NCBI GenBank assembly: GCA_003665825.1
Contig: QPFY01000003.1
Span: 1,364,001-1,428,000, forward strand
Length of the DNA: 64,000 nucleotides
DNA from: Microbotryum silenes-acaulis
Taxonomy: Eukaryota; Basidiomycota; Microbotryomycetes; Microbotryales; Microbotryaceae
Direction: 5' to 3'
In this document: positions 1-11,242 of the stretch, in pieces
Layout of the letters: every line of letters starts with the position of its first letter
How positions within the stretch are numbered: position 1 is the first letter of the stretch
Notes under the pieces: generated by a model
Databases searched by the model: none
Told to the model about the DNA's origin: nothing
What the model saw: only the letters and a program-made list of their open reading frames with translations
Translations under genes and position numbers: made by a program

Positions 1-2520
1 TCCACCACCTACCGCCTCGGTGCTGCGTCGATGCGCTAGTCGGTTACGGCCCAGTGGTGGAGGAGCCATGTGAGAGGTACTCATCAACGAAGAAGAAGGA
101 AGGGGAGAGAGAGAGGTGAGAGGGGGGGGGGGGGGGCGCTTTTATACTCGCCCTGAGGCCAGGCTTGGCGCTTATCAGGCGATTCGAGGTCAAGCTCTAC
201 GAGCTTGCTTCATCCGTGCCAATGAGGCTAGCCCGCGCCGCCGCCGCTCGGCATCGCAGCTCCCTCGGCGCTGCGGTCTTCCGAAAGGAGACCCCTCAGT
301 CACTCGAGGTCACCAAGTCGACCTGATTTGTAGCAGCAACAATGAAAAAAGCAGTGTTCTTGGTGGTGACACTCGTATTTTAACGCATCTGCTCGTACTA
401 CTCTGAGTCCGAACGACCCATTACTTGTGTTGCCCGTCCATGGCTCGGAGTCATTTTAAGGGGTCAGAAGATCGAGCTGATGAGCCAGGAGCGCGCCGGT
501 CCCCGTCACGCGCCTTCGCCTCGCACCACGTGGAGGCATCGAGACTCTAACGACAAATTAAACCCACATTTCATTCAATTTCGACTGCATTAAATTTTCT
601 TCTCTGTCTATCCTCATTCAGACATTTCTATTTTCGTTTGCGTTGTCTAAACAAGGTCCAGGAACCCTTTCTTTCCTCACCATTCGCTCGAGACCAATCA
701 AGCATGAGCCTTCCCGGTCCTGCGGTAGGAGCCAGCCGAGCGTTCCGAAGAGACTTCATTCATGATCCTTGTCGGCGGCCTCTTTCGCCTGCGCGTGGAC
801 CGGAGTCTTGTTGTTGTCAGTGACTGTTGAACGCCAAGTAACCAAACCCGTCAGCCGGTATAAAAGGTTTAGTGGGGAATTGCGGACTTGAACTCATCCT
901 CGTGACCATCGGTGCGCGACAAGTCAATATTCAGCTTGGCGTCCATTGCCGAACGCTTGACAGGGGAGGCGATGACCCGCCTAGGACTGCGGACTCTCGG
1001 CGGGGGCGTGGTCTGGCGTGTCATCTGCCGCACATCAGACAAGGAAACTACACCAGGCCCATGCAATATGCAAAAAAGGTTTGCCGGAGGACTTGTCCCT
1101 CCAAGCGCGACCCTACGGTGCAGACAACCGCACATAGATCACCTTCACCCAGGGTGCCCACTCCCCAGCGTGGGATATCCTTGTGCAAGTCGCCCAGGGT
1201 GCTCATCGACAGTCACGGGGAGTTGCGTGGGATATCCTTTCGCCTACTTGCGACCATTAAAAAACCCCTCCCGGACCTCCGCATAAAATCGACTGTAATC
1301 GAGCAGGTCGAGAATGTTGTCCGGGTCCAAATGGGAACGGGCGGAACCACGCCGGCCTCCAGCACCCCCTGTGACTCCATCTTCCCAATGACTGCACACA
1401 CCCGTGTCAGCCCAATCATCAGACGCTGGAGCACACAAAGGCAAACATATACATTACTACTTACATCCTGGGTGTGATCAACTGGTGTTGGATGGAGACC
1501 ACCTGCGGCTTCGCCGTTAGTAGCTATAGGTTTGGCGTGTTGAATGCGATCGCTGGCCGGGCCGGTGAGAAAGGGGAAGGAGTCAGGTCTCTGTCTTTCT
1601 TTGCAACGGATTCAACTTACATTAACTGTTTCCCAATTTCCATGCCGTTGCCCCATGCTCAGAAAAAGAAGAATCGCAACTTGGACATGCCCTGAGTCGC
1701 AACTTTGCCTCGGACTCGGACGTCACGAGCAAGTGCTCCGACCGCTGCCTTTCCGGAGGCAAGCTTGTGCTCGAGACTGAATACACAAAGTACACCCCAA
1801 GTCAGCCTCTATGATAACATCTAGTAGTAGGTGGGCTGGCCCTCTAGGTCGCTCCGCGGATGGACCACGCGAATCAGTGATTGCAGCACGCCATTTGGCA
1901 TTCCTCGAAATCAAACGTTGTAGGCCTAGGAACCAGGATGTCTTTGGCTGTGCTTCGCTTGAAGATGTAGCCACTCTCGCATGCTGGACAACGCCCAGCG
2001 CATGAAGACAATAGAATACCCAAAAATAATTCTGTAGTCTTTGATCGCCGAGAGAGTAGCCCTGCAAGTTGTGAGTCTGACAGACAGTCTGCAGTTGTTC
2101 CAAACGAAGTTTGACGTTAGACAAGACGAGCTGTCGCAACGAGCACGGTGCACCTGATCACTAGATCCTCGTCAAGCGAATGCGAGGAACCAGATCTGTT
2201 CAGTCCATGATAAGTGTACTGTACTCGTTCGCCAGGTTGGCAAGAGCGACTGCCTCTTGTCAAGCCAAGCTCCCAGATGCTGTCCAATGAGTCGCAATGA
2301 CTCGGCGTCGGGAGGCACGACTAAGACACGTGAACTGGGAGAGATCGACATCGCTGCAGGGGTGGGGAACACAAATGCCACTTGTTACCAATGATTGATT
2401 TGTCGGACCGACTGAGCACCGTTCGTGACTGATTAACTACTCCCCGAGGAAGGTTGTACCATGAGCTACTGAGATGTTGATGATCGTACACAGCTATCAG
2501 ACGGAGCCGAACGGCGCAGG
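1..2520. other. Gene-poor left flank, no supported gene
   Basis: No open frame here resembles a known protein, and the longer ones lack an ATG start. Visible items are a poly-G run at about 121-135, a TATA-like TATAAAAG at 859-866 with no supported gene behind it, and a duplicated 15-base motif (see the repeat at 1148-1239). On the minus strand an ATG at 69 opens a frame that stays open to base 1. It could be the first codons of a gene lying off the left edge, but 23 codons are too few to judge. Confidence 0.5.
1148..1239. repeat. Imperfect direct repeat with two 10- to 15-base cores
   Basis: CCCAGGGTGC occurs at 1148-1157 and 1193-1202. GCGTGGGATATCCTT occurs at 1168-1182 and again at 1225-1239. 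The blocks are in the same order with different spacing, which suggests an old tandem duplication. No function is evident. Confidence 0.55.
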
Positions 2521-2544
2521 CAGGGCTTCGCATTAGATCAGATA
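2521..2544 (+). repeat. Left terminal inverted repeat of the hAT element
   Basis: Begins CAGGGCTTCGCATTAGATCA and continues for 24 bases that are exactly the reverse complement of 6238-6261. It is followed at once by ATCTAT-type subterminal motifs. Confidence 0.93.
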
Positions 2545-3077
2545 GATGCCTATCTATATCTACACCTCCTATAACTATCGTTCATCTATCTATATGGCCA
2601 TAGATCATAGATAGACAGATACGCTTGGACGTAACTACGCAGATATCTAAAGCATCTGCCAGGAATACACATTGAGGAGACAGGTTGTCCATGGTCAGAG
2701 GGGTTCAAGCATATTCAAGAAGCATATCCGCTTAAGTTTCCAAGACCTTATCAAGTCATTGGCTTGGCTCCGAACGGTGGCGGTGAGACAGAGGCCGCCC
2801 TCCTGGCTGCCCAAGGCCGCCCTCCCGGCTGCCCGTTGTGCCTTACTAGTTCGGTCGGCTTCTATCTCGGAAGCGAAGCAAAACATTGCCTATCTTGAAG
2901 GCATGAGGCCTGAGACCTGAGCTCCTGAAAGGAAACGGGCAAATGAGCCAGAAGATTTTGGAGTCCGCATATTGCCACTGGTCGTCTGCCGGTTTCACTT
3001 CTCCCCTTTCTAGTAGTACCTCCCCGTCTTCTCCCTCTCTAGCTCATAAATCCCCAAACTCCTCATCTTGCTACAAC

Positions 3078-5760
3078 ATGGCTACTCCTACTGCCGCAGA
3101 AGATCTTGTCGCCACTGTCTTCAGCACGGAGGCGGAAGCAAAAGTGTTCTACACCGAGCTTCGGTCTGCTGGCCCCGAAGACCGATTGCAAGCGAGGTGC
3201 GCCGACGTTGCTCGGGCCTTCCTTTTCTCCCGGACCTCGGGAAAGTGGGATCATTTCGATGTCGTCGTGTTTCGATCGAATGGCAAATTGAAGATCCGAG
3301 CAACGTGCAAGACTCGTCCAGCCTCTCATTGCGAAACCGTTGACTTCGAGACCGCACACCAACACGGCGTATCGAACTGGAACAGGGGCATCAAACAATG
3401 CCTGGCATCCAGGGGGAAAGGGGCGAACACGGTTAGTTCGCTTGAAATAATGTTTGCAGGCTGTTACAGCAGGTCACTAAAGATTTTTCTGTCTTGTACT
3501 TTCAGAACGTGCAACCATTTCTTTCTGCTGCAATCTTCGGCAATGCGTTGTTCATGTTATCCATCGTTCTTCACGTTGCAATCTCGAAGGAAGCGTTCAC
3601 CCACGTAGACCCCCAACTTCAAACCTGGCTCGCCTACTCCTATCACGTCGCCAATGTGAATGCTATCCTCGGTAGTCACGACACCGTCAAGAGGCTACTC
3701 GTTCATCTACATAGGGAGCTGTCGGTTCAATTCGGCGAATTTCTTGTCAAGCGAAATCGCGGGATTCATCTGGTTATCGATGGTTGGACCGCTCTCAACT
3801 GCATCAGTGTTCTCGGAGTCGTCGTAGTGTATGAACAAGATGGCGTCGTTCATCGTCACATATTCAAGTTCATCGAGTCGAAAGGTCGCGACGGCGGGAA
3901 AGAGCTCGCAGCGTCGCTTTATGAATGCGTTGAAGAGTTCAAGATCTCGCATCTCGTTCGAACCCTCGTGATGGACAACGCCTCGAACTGCAACAAGATG
4001 GCGGTGGAGTACAAGAACCTCAATGACTCGTGGTGGGGACCCGAGATGCGAGTTCGCTGCTTCGCCCACATTCTCCAGCTAGTGATGGGCGCACTTTACG
4101 CTGCCTTTTCCATGGCCCCTGCTCGTCCGCCTACTCCTCGAGCGCGCAAGAACACGACTGGCAAGCATATATCTGCTTTCGACGGTCATCCCAACGTCGA
4201 AGATGATTCGGATGCTGAAGATCAGAGGATCGACGACGAGATTGCTCAAGCTCTGTCCATTGCGACAGCCTCTGGTGACTACGACATTTCAGCATTGGAA
4301 TTTACGGTGAACAATTCGAAGACTTGCTTGAGAGAGGCTTTGATTGGGGCGAGTCGGTCGGCATCAAGATTCAACCCATCCTTCGACGAAAATGCATGAC
4401 CATCATTCCTACGATCGCCGATTTTGCACAACACGTTTCGGGACTGAGAGTCAAATCCTCCGACAAACACAGATGGCAGCAGTCGGTCGTTGCCACCGCC
4501 AAGGACCGACCCGATTCCAAGGCGACGGAGCTTTCCCGCAAAAACGAGACGCGTTGGAACTCTATTCACCTCTGCCTTCAGAGCCATGTTCTGTTCTCGA
4601 GTGCCATCGACTACTATATGGCGCGCGACGACACACCCTCGAACATCGTGGACAAATTCGCCCTTCCTGATGACGCACTTGATATCGTTAAAGAGCTCCT
4701 TGACATTGGCGAATACCTCAAGACCCTGACGGTTCAGTTCCAAGATGCAACGCCTCGCACTTGGGATGTCATCGCCGAGTTCGAACGAGTTGAAGGCATG
4801 CTTGACAACAAGGCTCAAACCGCTTCTCCCATGGTGCGCATCGCAGCCAAGTCCGCTTTGATTGTTCTGGGCAACTACTACTCGAAGGTTGGCGACGATT
4901 CGATTGCTGCATTTGGGTCGATGTTCTTTCATCCTCGTCACCATCTGCGATTCTTTCAGCGACCTGGAACTGCTTGGGCCGAAACCGATATCAATGAGAA
5001 GCAGAAGAAGCTCCATGAAATCTACAAGAAGGTGTACCTTCCTCTCTATGAGGACATCCCCGAAGCTGGTCCTCCGTCCCCGATTGATTCCGATGCTTGC
5101 TCCGACCACGATTTGTATGGTGATGAAGGAGGTGACACACAAGGCTCTCACAACTACTACGAGTCAGATGCCTTCCTCCAGTACTGGGCTAGGGGATGCG
5201 TCAGACTGAACAAGAACGACGCCTACAAGGGGTGCCCTATCAAGTATTGGGTGACACAACGTGCGATTCCAGGGCAGAAGGCTCTTGCCGAGATGGCAAT
5301 TGACTTCATCACAATTCCACCAACTGCGTGCGATGCGGAACGCGCTTTCTCTACCGGCCGCCGGACGATCAACTATATGCAGCACAGCACCTCCGCCGAA
5401 GTTCTGAACGCCAAGATGTGTCTCGGTAGCTGGGCTAACCCGACCGCTCCTATCTTCGGGGGCACCCCCGAGGGCTTCGCTCGTCATGCCCGACCCATCA
5501 TCGCAAGTGAGTTCAAATGAGAGGAGTCATGCTAGCCCCGGCTACTTGCAGCGACTGAGGACCCAATAATCTTTCTTGCAGGCAAGCTCCATGCTCCATC
5601 GAAGCGTATCGTGGCAAAGAAGAGTTCTTCGGCAGTCCACAAAGCGAATAAGCGGCAGCGCCACAACGTCACTGGAGAATCCTCGCGATCGACCTCGCTC
5701 TCGCAAAATTCGCCGATTGAGGAGCTGGAACTCTCAGACACGGACGAAGAATCGTCTTGA
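3078..5760 (+). CDS. hAT transposase (four exons)
   Basis: Excises and reinserts the surrounding element. Exons by splice signals and frame are 3078-3431, 3506-4306, 4369-5506 and 5582-5760. They sum to 2472 bases, about 823 residues. Visible RNase H-like landmarks are LVIDGWTAL and LVMDNASNC, each with an acidic residue, the CFAHILQLVM segment, RWNSIH, and the C-terminal dimerisation region containing CDAERAFSTGRR. The tail ends in an acidic DTDEESS. No complete BED zinc finger is visible at the N terminus. The second intron (62 bases) is the weak point. It has GT and AG ends and restores the frame, but the skipped sequence also reads protein-like in the downstream frame. A one-base frameshift near 4275-4308 is therefore an alternative, and it would make the gene broken. 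Confidence 0.88.
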
Positions 5761-6237
5761 GCGCTACCCAAGTATGCAACAGAGTAAATCTTCGTTTCTC
5801 CCATGTACATAATAAACCCTCAACAACATATATTCTTTCTGTTTCTCTGTTTCTGCCCCTTCATAGATTTTTCAACCGAGTCCTCTAGCTTTCCCTCATT
5901 TGCACTTGCTCTCCGTCGTCTGTCAATAGAATACAAGGCACGGCTGCCATTCTGCCACTTCGTCGAGTTTTTCTGGCGGCAGCTGGAGAGATCTTGTTAT
6001 GGCTGCAAAGGCCTTTTGTGTCGAGGACAAGGGAACAAGGGTCCGCCCTGTCATATCTATACACGCACATCTATGCATGCCTCCACACATCTAGTCATCA
6101 TCTATCAAGTGGCGTTTATCTACGTAGATATCCACTAGATATCTATCTTTCATCTATCTGTTCTGCTGTAGATGACAGATCTATAGATAGCCCGAAAAAA
6201 GGCAAAATTATAGATAGATAAAAGATATCTACGCGCA

Positions 6238-6261
6238 TATCTGATCTAATGCGAAGCCCTG
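6238..6261 (-). repeat. Right terminal inverted repeat of the hAT element
   Basis: Ends ATGCGAAGCCCTG at 6261 and matches the left end over 24 of 24 bases when reverse complemented. Bases beyond 6261 do not continue the match. Confidence 0.93.
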
Positions 6262-6707
6262 AGAGGAAGGCCGCCGAAGAGGAACGCAGAGAGTTTTGAG
6301 CTGTACACATGCTTACTTCGCTATGGCTAGCAGATTCCGAAAGTGCCGCCGACGGTGTATGAAGCACGTGGAATGACACTGCTGCAAGAGTTGATGCGAG
6401 AGAGCTAGGGTAGGTGAGTGGTAAGCTCAATCAGGCCCGACGCTACCCGAGGAAGCTCCCTCCCAACGTCGCGTTAGCTTAGATACCTAGACCAGCCGAA
6501 ACCCTAAGCACACTTTTCGAGTATTTGGGAACAGATATCGGGCAAAACGTGCCATTATTCCGAGTGGTCCACAGGAGCATGTTCACCATTCCATTGAAGC
6601 AGCACGAAAGATAAAGTACAAAGAGTAGACCGAACATGACGAGGAAGGCGAATGCAAACTTTAAACAAAAAACATGTACTCGAAAGAAGAACCGCCACTC
6701 ATTCCAC
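6262..6707. other. Intergenic, no feature seen
   Basis: Separates the hAT element from the 3' end of the minus-strand orphan gene. It probably includes that gene's 3' untranslated region. No repeat or RNA gene is recognisable. Confidence 0.5.
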
Positions 6708-7451
6708 TCAACGCCGTGCAGCCTTGCTGGCCTTGCCCTCGGGCGTCATCAAGCCCTCTTGATCGCGGCGACGTTGTCGCCTCGCCACTCCCGGAACGAA
6801 ACCCATGGCTCGAGCGACAATGTACGCCGCTGTTAAGGCAATCGCAACCGTGTTACTCGGTAATTCAAGGGCCGTGGCGGGGCCCGTAAGACCGGCATCG
6901 AGAGAGGGGACACCCTGCGCACCGACCCCAGCCGCGCCGGCGCCGACAGCTTGAGCATGAGCGAAGCGAGCCTGTTCCCACGTTGAAGGGGTTGCTTCGA
7001 TGCCTTGGAGGAAGTCGCGATATGTCGCGCCGCCATTCTGCCCCAGTAGGGCGTCACGCATCGCATTGTCGGCACCCTCGACGAAGCGACCAGGTGCTAC
7101 AACCTCCCAATCTCGCACGAGTCCATCAGGGCCCAGCACGCGACCGGCATTGACCGGTTGGTAGGTCCTTTCGGCGGTTTGTTCCCACTCTCTCCAGTCC
7201 ACGGCACGCGTATCGAGCTCTCTTGCCTGGTAGCCACCGTCGCGGATGACTTCGGGGTCGGCGGGGATGGCTTCGGCCTGTTGGGCGTAAATGTTTTGGC
7301 AGTATGCGATCCGTGCTTCGCGGCGGCGTTGTGACGGCGGTGTGATGCACTGTTCGGGGCCAGGACTACCCAAAGACGGTGCCTGAGCAGGTGTTTGACC
7401 TTGGCTCGAGGACGGAGTGGAGGGCGGTGGCTGGTTGGTGCCGTCTGACAT
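6708..7451 (-). CDS. Hypothetical protein with one C-terminal membrane segment
   Basis: I do not recognise this 247-residue protein. The frame stays open upstream to 7517 but only with a GTG, so the ATG at 7451 (MSDGTNQPPP) is taken as start. A CACAG just upstream could be a splice acceptor, so a further 5' exon is possible. The N terminus is rich in Pro, Ser and Gln. The middle contains a folded-looking stretch with several Trp, Tyr and Arg residues (around YCQNIYAQQAEAIPADPEVI and VDWREWEQTAERTYQP). Near the C terminus a hydrophobic segment (TVAIALTAAYIVARAMGFV) is followed by a basic tail, as in a tail-anchored protein. Evidence that it is real is the long clean frame and protein-like composition. 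Confidence 0.5.
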   Translation of the reverse strand: MSDGTNQPPPSTPSSSQGQTPAQAPSLGSPGPEQCITPPSQRRREARIAYCQNIYAQQAEAIPADPEVIRDGGYQARELDTRAVDWREWEQTAERTYQPVNAGRVLGPDGLVRDWEVVAPGRFVEGADNAMRDALLGQNGGATYRDFLQGIEATPSTWEQARFAHAQAVGAGAAGVGAQGVPSLDAGLTGPATALELPSNTVAIALTAAYIVARAMGFVPGVARRQRRRDQEGLMTPEGKASKAARR

Positions 7452-9155
7452 GATGACGTCGGCGATTGCGGCGTGGGCCGCCGCAGCAGCAGGTGTCTGT
7501 GGGGCGCGAACGAGCACGCGCCAGGAAGAGCAACGGCCGAATGAACGCAGACCAACGCAGACGTGTGTATTGGGGGTGGGTGGAGTTGAAGCTTTCGAAT
7601 ATGACTGGCGAGCAAGTCCGCGACGGGGAGGTCTGCAAGACAGGGGAACCGGGACGTGTCAGTGTCAGGACTTGGATGTCGGCCTGCCAGCTGGTCACGC
7701 CGATGCCGCACGCCATCGTGACCAGCCCGGCGAGGACCGGCTACTGTAGTAGACTACAGTGCCGAATGCAGATCGACAGAGGCGCTGCAGGTCTTAGCCG
7801 AGCGCTAATGAAAGTCGGAGGTGTCTGTATGGGATAGCCACACTCACAATACACTGCTAGTGATTGGTTCCAAGGAAAGGAGCCGGCAGCGCTAGTGCGG
7901 CGAGGCCATCGCCGCGTCAGGCAGCATCAGACTGCATCAGACTGCGCCAGACCTCGCTTCCGGGCCGGCGGGTCGCACAATTTCAGCCAGTGTAGTGCTG
8001 CCGGCACTCAGTTTAAACGCCGGCGAGGTTTTGGAGATGGTAGAGTCGGTCTTACATAATCTAGTTCCAACTTTCTGGGGATCGGGGGATCGAGGAAACA
8101 TCGATACTGCAAGAAACCTGATTACGTGATAGGTCCATTCCATGTGACATGGCTGGTCCCCCGACAAAAAATTCCCTACGTGCACCATATGCATTCAACA
8201 TGCACGGAATATGTGGAAGGCCCGAGACAGCCTGCATCACCCATTTTTTTGGGCCGCACCACACTAAAATGCGGTTCCGACCTGCTTCCGGCGAAGGAAC
8301 CGGGCGCTCCCGGGCTTGGCCGTTGGACCCAAGTTTGCTCACTTGTCAATTGTAATGCTTGTGACAAAAGGAACGGCGTCAAAAAGAATGTGAATCATAC
8401 TACTGACGTTATTAAGCTAGTGTTCGGGGCATCAGCACCGCTTTCGTCGTTGAGTTAGCTGAGTCATGTCGGTATGTCTGACCGGGTCCACTTCCGACGC
8501 GCACTAGTTGAGAGACTCGTTGAACAGGGGTGACGGGCGGTGCCCAAGTCAGGGGCGGCGATAGGAGGCATACTGCTGACACTTGAGCTGTTGTGCTACT
8601 CAGAGACTGCGGCCAAGATTGCTCAAGACTACTTTCTCCTCCAGCGCCGTTGAGACCAAAGTGTTCAGCCGTCTGCATTCGCAAAAACCACGGAGCATCT
8701 TATTGACAGGTCTCATCTGTACCTGTAGAGTAACCTTTGTACTAGACGGCGAAACTTGGATCAGAGTGACAAGGATGCTGCAAAAATCTCACAAGGCAAC
8801 ACAACGTGTGGACGGAAAGTAGTCGCCGAGAACAGCCCCGGCCGATCGCGCTAATGAGGCCCAGGTAAGCACCGCATCCGACACACGACCAGCCCCTATT
8901 GTTCACTGCCCGCCGGGGCTTTGTCCGCAGGGTTTCCCCAAAAGTAGTCTTCGAGCCGTACCTCCCCTGAGAGCACAGAGGAGCAGTAGAATGAGAAGTC
9001 CGCTCACCGCGCTAGTGTGAAAGCATAGCCCGGACATAGCTTGTCGCAACCGCTGTCGAATCCGAGACCACCCGGGTCTCACCCGTCGATCCTCGAGCGC
9101 TGTTCTTTACCTTCTTCCCCTCTGTCATCGCTCACCACGAACGGATAACAAAATC
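7452..9155. other. Long intergenic region between divergent genes
   Basis: No open frame resembles a protein family. A short imperfect repeat of CATCAGACTG lies near 7924-7955. The right-hand part, closest to 9156, is presumably the promoter of the zinc-cluster gene, but I see no clear TATA element. Confidence 0.45.
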
Positions 9156-10878
9156 ATGCTCTCTCCAAGCCGAGTTCTCGAAGTCAAGGCCAAAGGCGAC
9201 GCTTGCAACAGGTGAGTGCCCTGCTTAGCCGGTGAGGCTTTGAGCTTGTAGCGCGGTCTAATCAGTTGCCGAGACTCCTTGCACCGAAACACTTCTGACG
9301 ACGTCCGTTGGAATCATGAACTCCCCGGCAGATGTCGGCTTCGTCGGGTTCGCTGCACTGGAGTCAATGGTCAGCCCTGTGCGGCGTGCACAAGAACTGG
9401 TGAGTCTTCGCCGCTTCCGTCGGCGATGTATGCAGTGCCGTAACCCGGGCGGTTAAATCCGCCGGCGGCGACAGGTAGCTTCGGATGGCCTTCTTCACTC
9501 GCACAGCAACTGAAACCGAATGTCCTGCATTGCTACAGCTCGATTTCGCAACCATGACCTGGACGAACTCTACTGCGGCTACCATGGTACGAGGCCATGC
9601 AGCGAAGAGAGTGAAGATCGCGTCAGGCGTGAGTACTACAATTGCCTAAGTGCTACTGCCACCCGCGGCCCGAGGGCCACGTGACCCTGCTCCGGTCGGA
9701 AGGGATCTCTTCGCCCCCGGGTGACGTAGCCTCCTGAGTCTATACCGTCGGCGCCGAGTCTCGTCCTTCTTTTCTATCTTGGACCCTTCCCCATCCGAGT
9801 CATTGTGACCTCCACACAGAATGCATCTCCACTCGGAATTGCGAGATTGTCTGGTCTTTGCGATCACTCCTGAGCGCTTGAGCGACCTGTGCTGATCGTC
9901 TCCTTTTCTCCACCGGTGGTTCCCTTCCTCTTTCTCATCGTAGCTCGCAAGAAGCGCAACCGCTCTGGCTCGGATCTCGAGTCTTCGTCGAACAAGAAGT
10001 CATCGTCTTCCCCATCGAGCTCATCGGGCAAGGCTCGCTCCTCTACGTCCAAGACGGTTTTGCGCAAGCGTCTACCAAGCTCCTGCCAATCACCTCCCAA
10101 GAAGAGCTCGGAGAAGGCCGCCAGTGCGGATGAGGTGGTGCAGTCCTTGAACCAGATTGGAACATCCATGTCCATCAAGCGGCACCCGACCGAAGTACAC
10201 TCCAAGGTCAAATTACTCTGCACACCTCCCTCAGCTCCTGAAGCCTTCCTGTCCCCTACCGCCTCGACCTCCCACCTGCCGGATCTGCCGGAGCTTCCGG
10301 ATCGAGAGTCTACTTCCATGCACGTCGATGAGGCGCCCAGTCCCGTCCAAACTTCCGCAAGTCCGTCTATGAATGAGACTGGTTCGATCGCCGAAGTGTT
10401 CACAGTACCCTACGAATATCCTGCGCTCGAGGTCGTTTTCCAGGACCCCGGACCTGCTGTTCCGTACTCGATTGACACGTTGCCCGACCCGTCCTACTTC
10501 GGGCCTTTATCACCGACTCACTCCTCATCCTCTTCGCTCTCGTCGATGTCAGCCTCACCTCTGTCCTCGGCTTACTCGAGCTGTGCATCCCCCTGCGCCA
10601 GCCTCATGCTTACTCCCGATGCCGTCCCGGACGCTTTCTACCTCGGCGACTCCTGCATCGCACCCTTGCTCGTGGGCACGATGACCAGTATCGCAACGGC
10701 AGCCGCGACTACCGAGTCTACGTTCTCAGGGCTTCTTGCAGCCGTTACGACGACGCCCTACTGGTTCTCCGACCCGTCCGATACTGTCGTCACACCGTGC
10801 TTCGAAGACGCTTGGCTGCAGTGGTCGCCAATTACGGATCAGAAGACGTTCCAGGCGTATCCTTCACCGCTCTCGTAA
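9156..10878 (+). CDS. Zn(II)2Cys6 (Gal4-type) transcription factor
   Basis: Sequence-specific nuclear regulator with an N-terminal binuclear zinc cluster. Exons 9156-9211, 9332-9399 and 9507-9628 splice to give Cys17-x2-Cys20-x6-Cys27-x7-Cys35-x2-Cys38-x8-Cys47, an exact match to the family spacing. Basic residues RLRRVR lie in the first loop. The rest is low complexity. A Lys/Arg/Ser-rich block (KKRNRSG..., after an acceptor at 9943) is followed by Ser/Pro/Thr-rich sequence up to the stop at 10876-10878, without the usual fungal-specific middle-homology region. The join between 9628 and 9944 is unresolved. A tiny exon at about 9820-9852 would keep phase, but its donor is weak. The target genes cannot be inferred. 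Confidence 0.78.
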
Positions 10879-11242
10879 AGACTCGTACCCCGACAGGAGC
10901 CATAAATTTATCGTGAGTGCTCAGAAGTGGGACGGAGAGCAAGGCTTTACCGTGTTGTGCTTATAGGTGTTCAAATTAGTCTCTTAGTGTATTAGGTCTA
11001 TCCATAGTATTGCTTCTCTGTATGCGATTCGCAAGTATAAAAGTGTAATGTTTTGACGAAAACGATTGAAGCGTTGCGTTGCCAAAAAAAAAAGCCAAAG
11101 AACAGGATCGATGTAATCAAGTGAAGCGAATGAATAGGTGTTACTGAAAAGAGACAAGACAAGAGCAACAAAAGAGAGTAATCAACAAGGAACGTCGATC
11201 GAAGTGGAGTAGGGCAAGCAGACGGTCAAGCTCGTCGTCCCT
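10879..11242. other. Convergent intergenic region
   Basis: Lies between the 3' ends of the zinc-cluster gene and the SUN-domain gene, so it should hold both 3' untranslated regions. It contains an A-rich run near 11085-11095. Nothing else was seen. Confidence 0.5.

Larger units (their letters stand above)
2521..6261 (+). mobile_element. Complete hAT-superfamily DNA transposon, 3.74 kb
   Basis: The element is bounded by perfect 24-bp terminal inverted repeats (2521-2544 and 6238-6261) that start CAGGG, the usual terminal bases of hAT elements. Inside is one transposase gene with a hAT C-terminal dimerisation region. Both subterminal regions (about 2541-2640 and 6100-6240) are packed with ATCTAT/ATAGAT motifs on both strands, as expected for transposase-binding sites. 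The 8-bp flanks (GGCGCAGG on the left, AGAGGAAG on the right) do not form a target-site duplication. The copy may be old, or one flank may have rearranged. Superfamily assignment is firm. Whether it is active is unknown. Confidence 0.92.

Noticed and set aside
872..1477. 201-codon plus-strand frame near the left edge behind a TATA-like site
   Set aside because: Starts with GTG, has no family resemblance, and overlaps equally long frames on the other strand.
4279..5151. 290-codon minus-strand frame opposite the transposase
   Set aside because: Mirror frame of a GC-rich coding region, with no protein family features.
9864..10403. 179-codon minus-strand frame with acidic residues
   Set aside because: Shadow of the Ser-rich part of the zinc-cluster gene.
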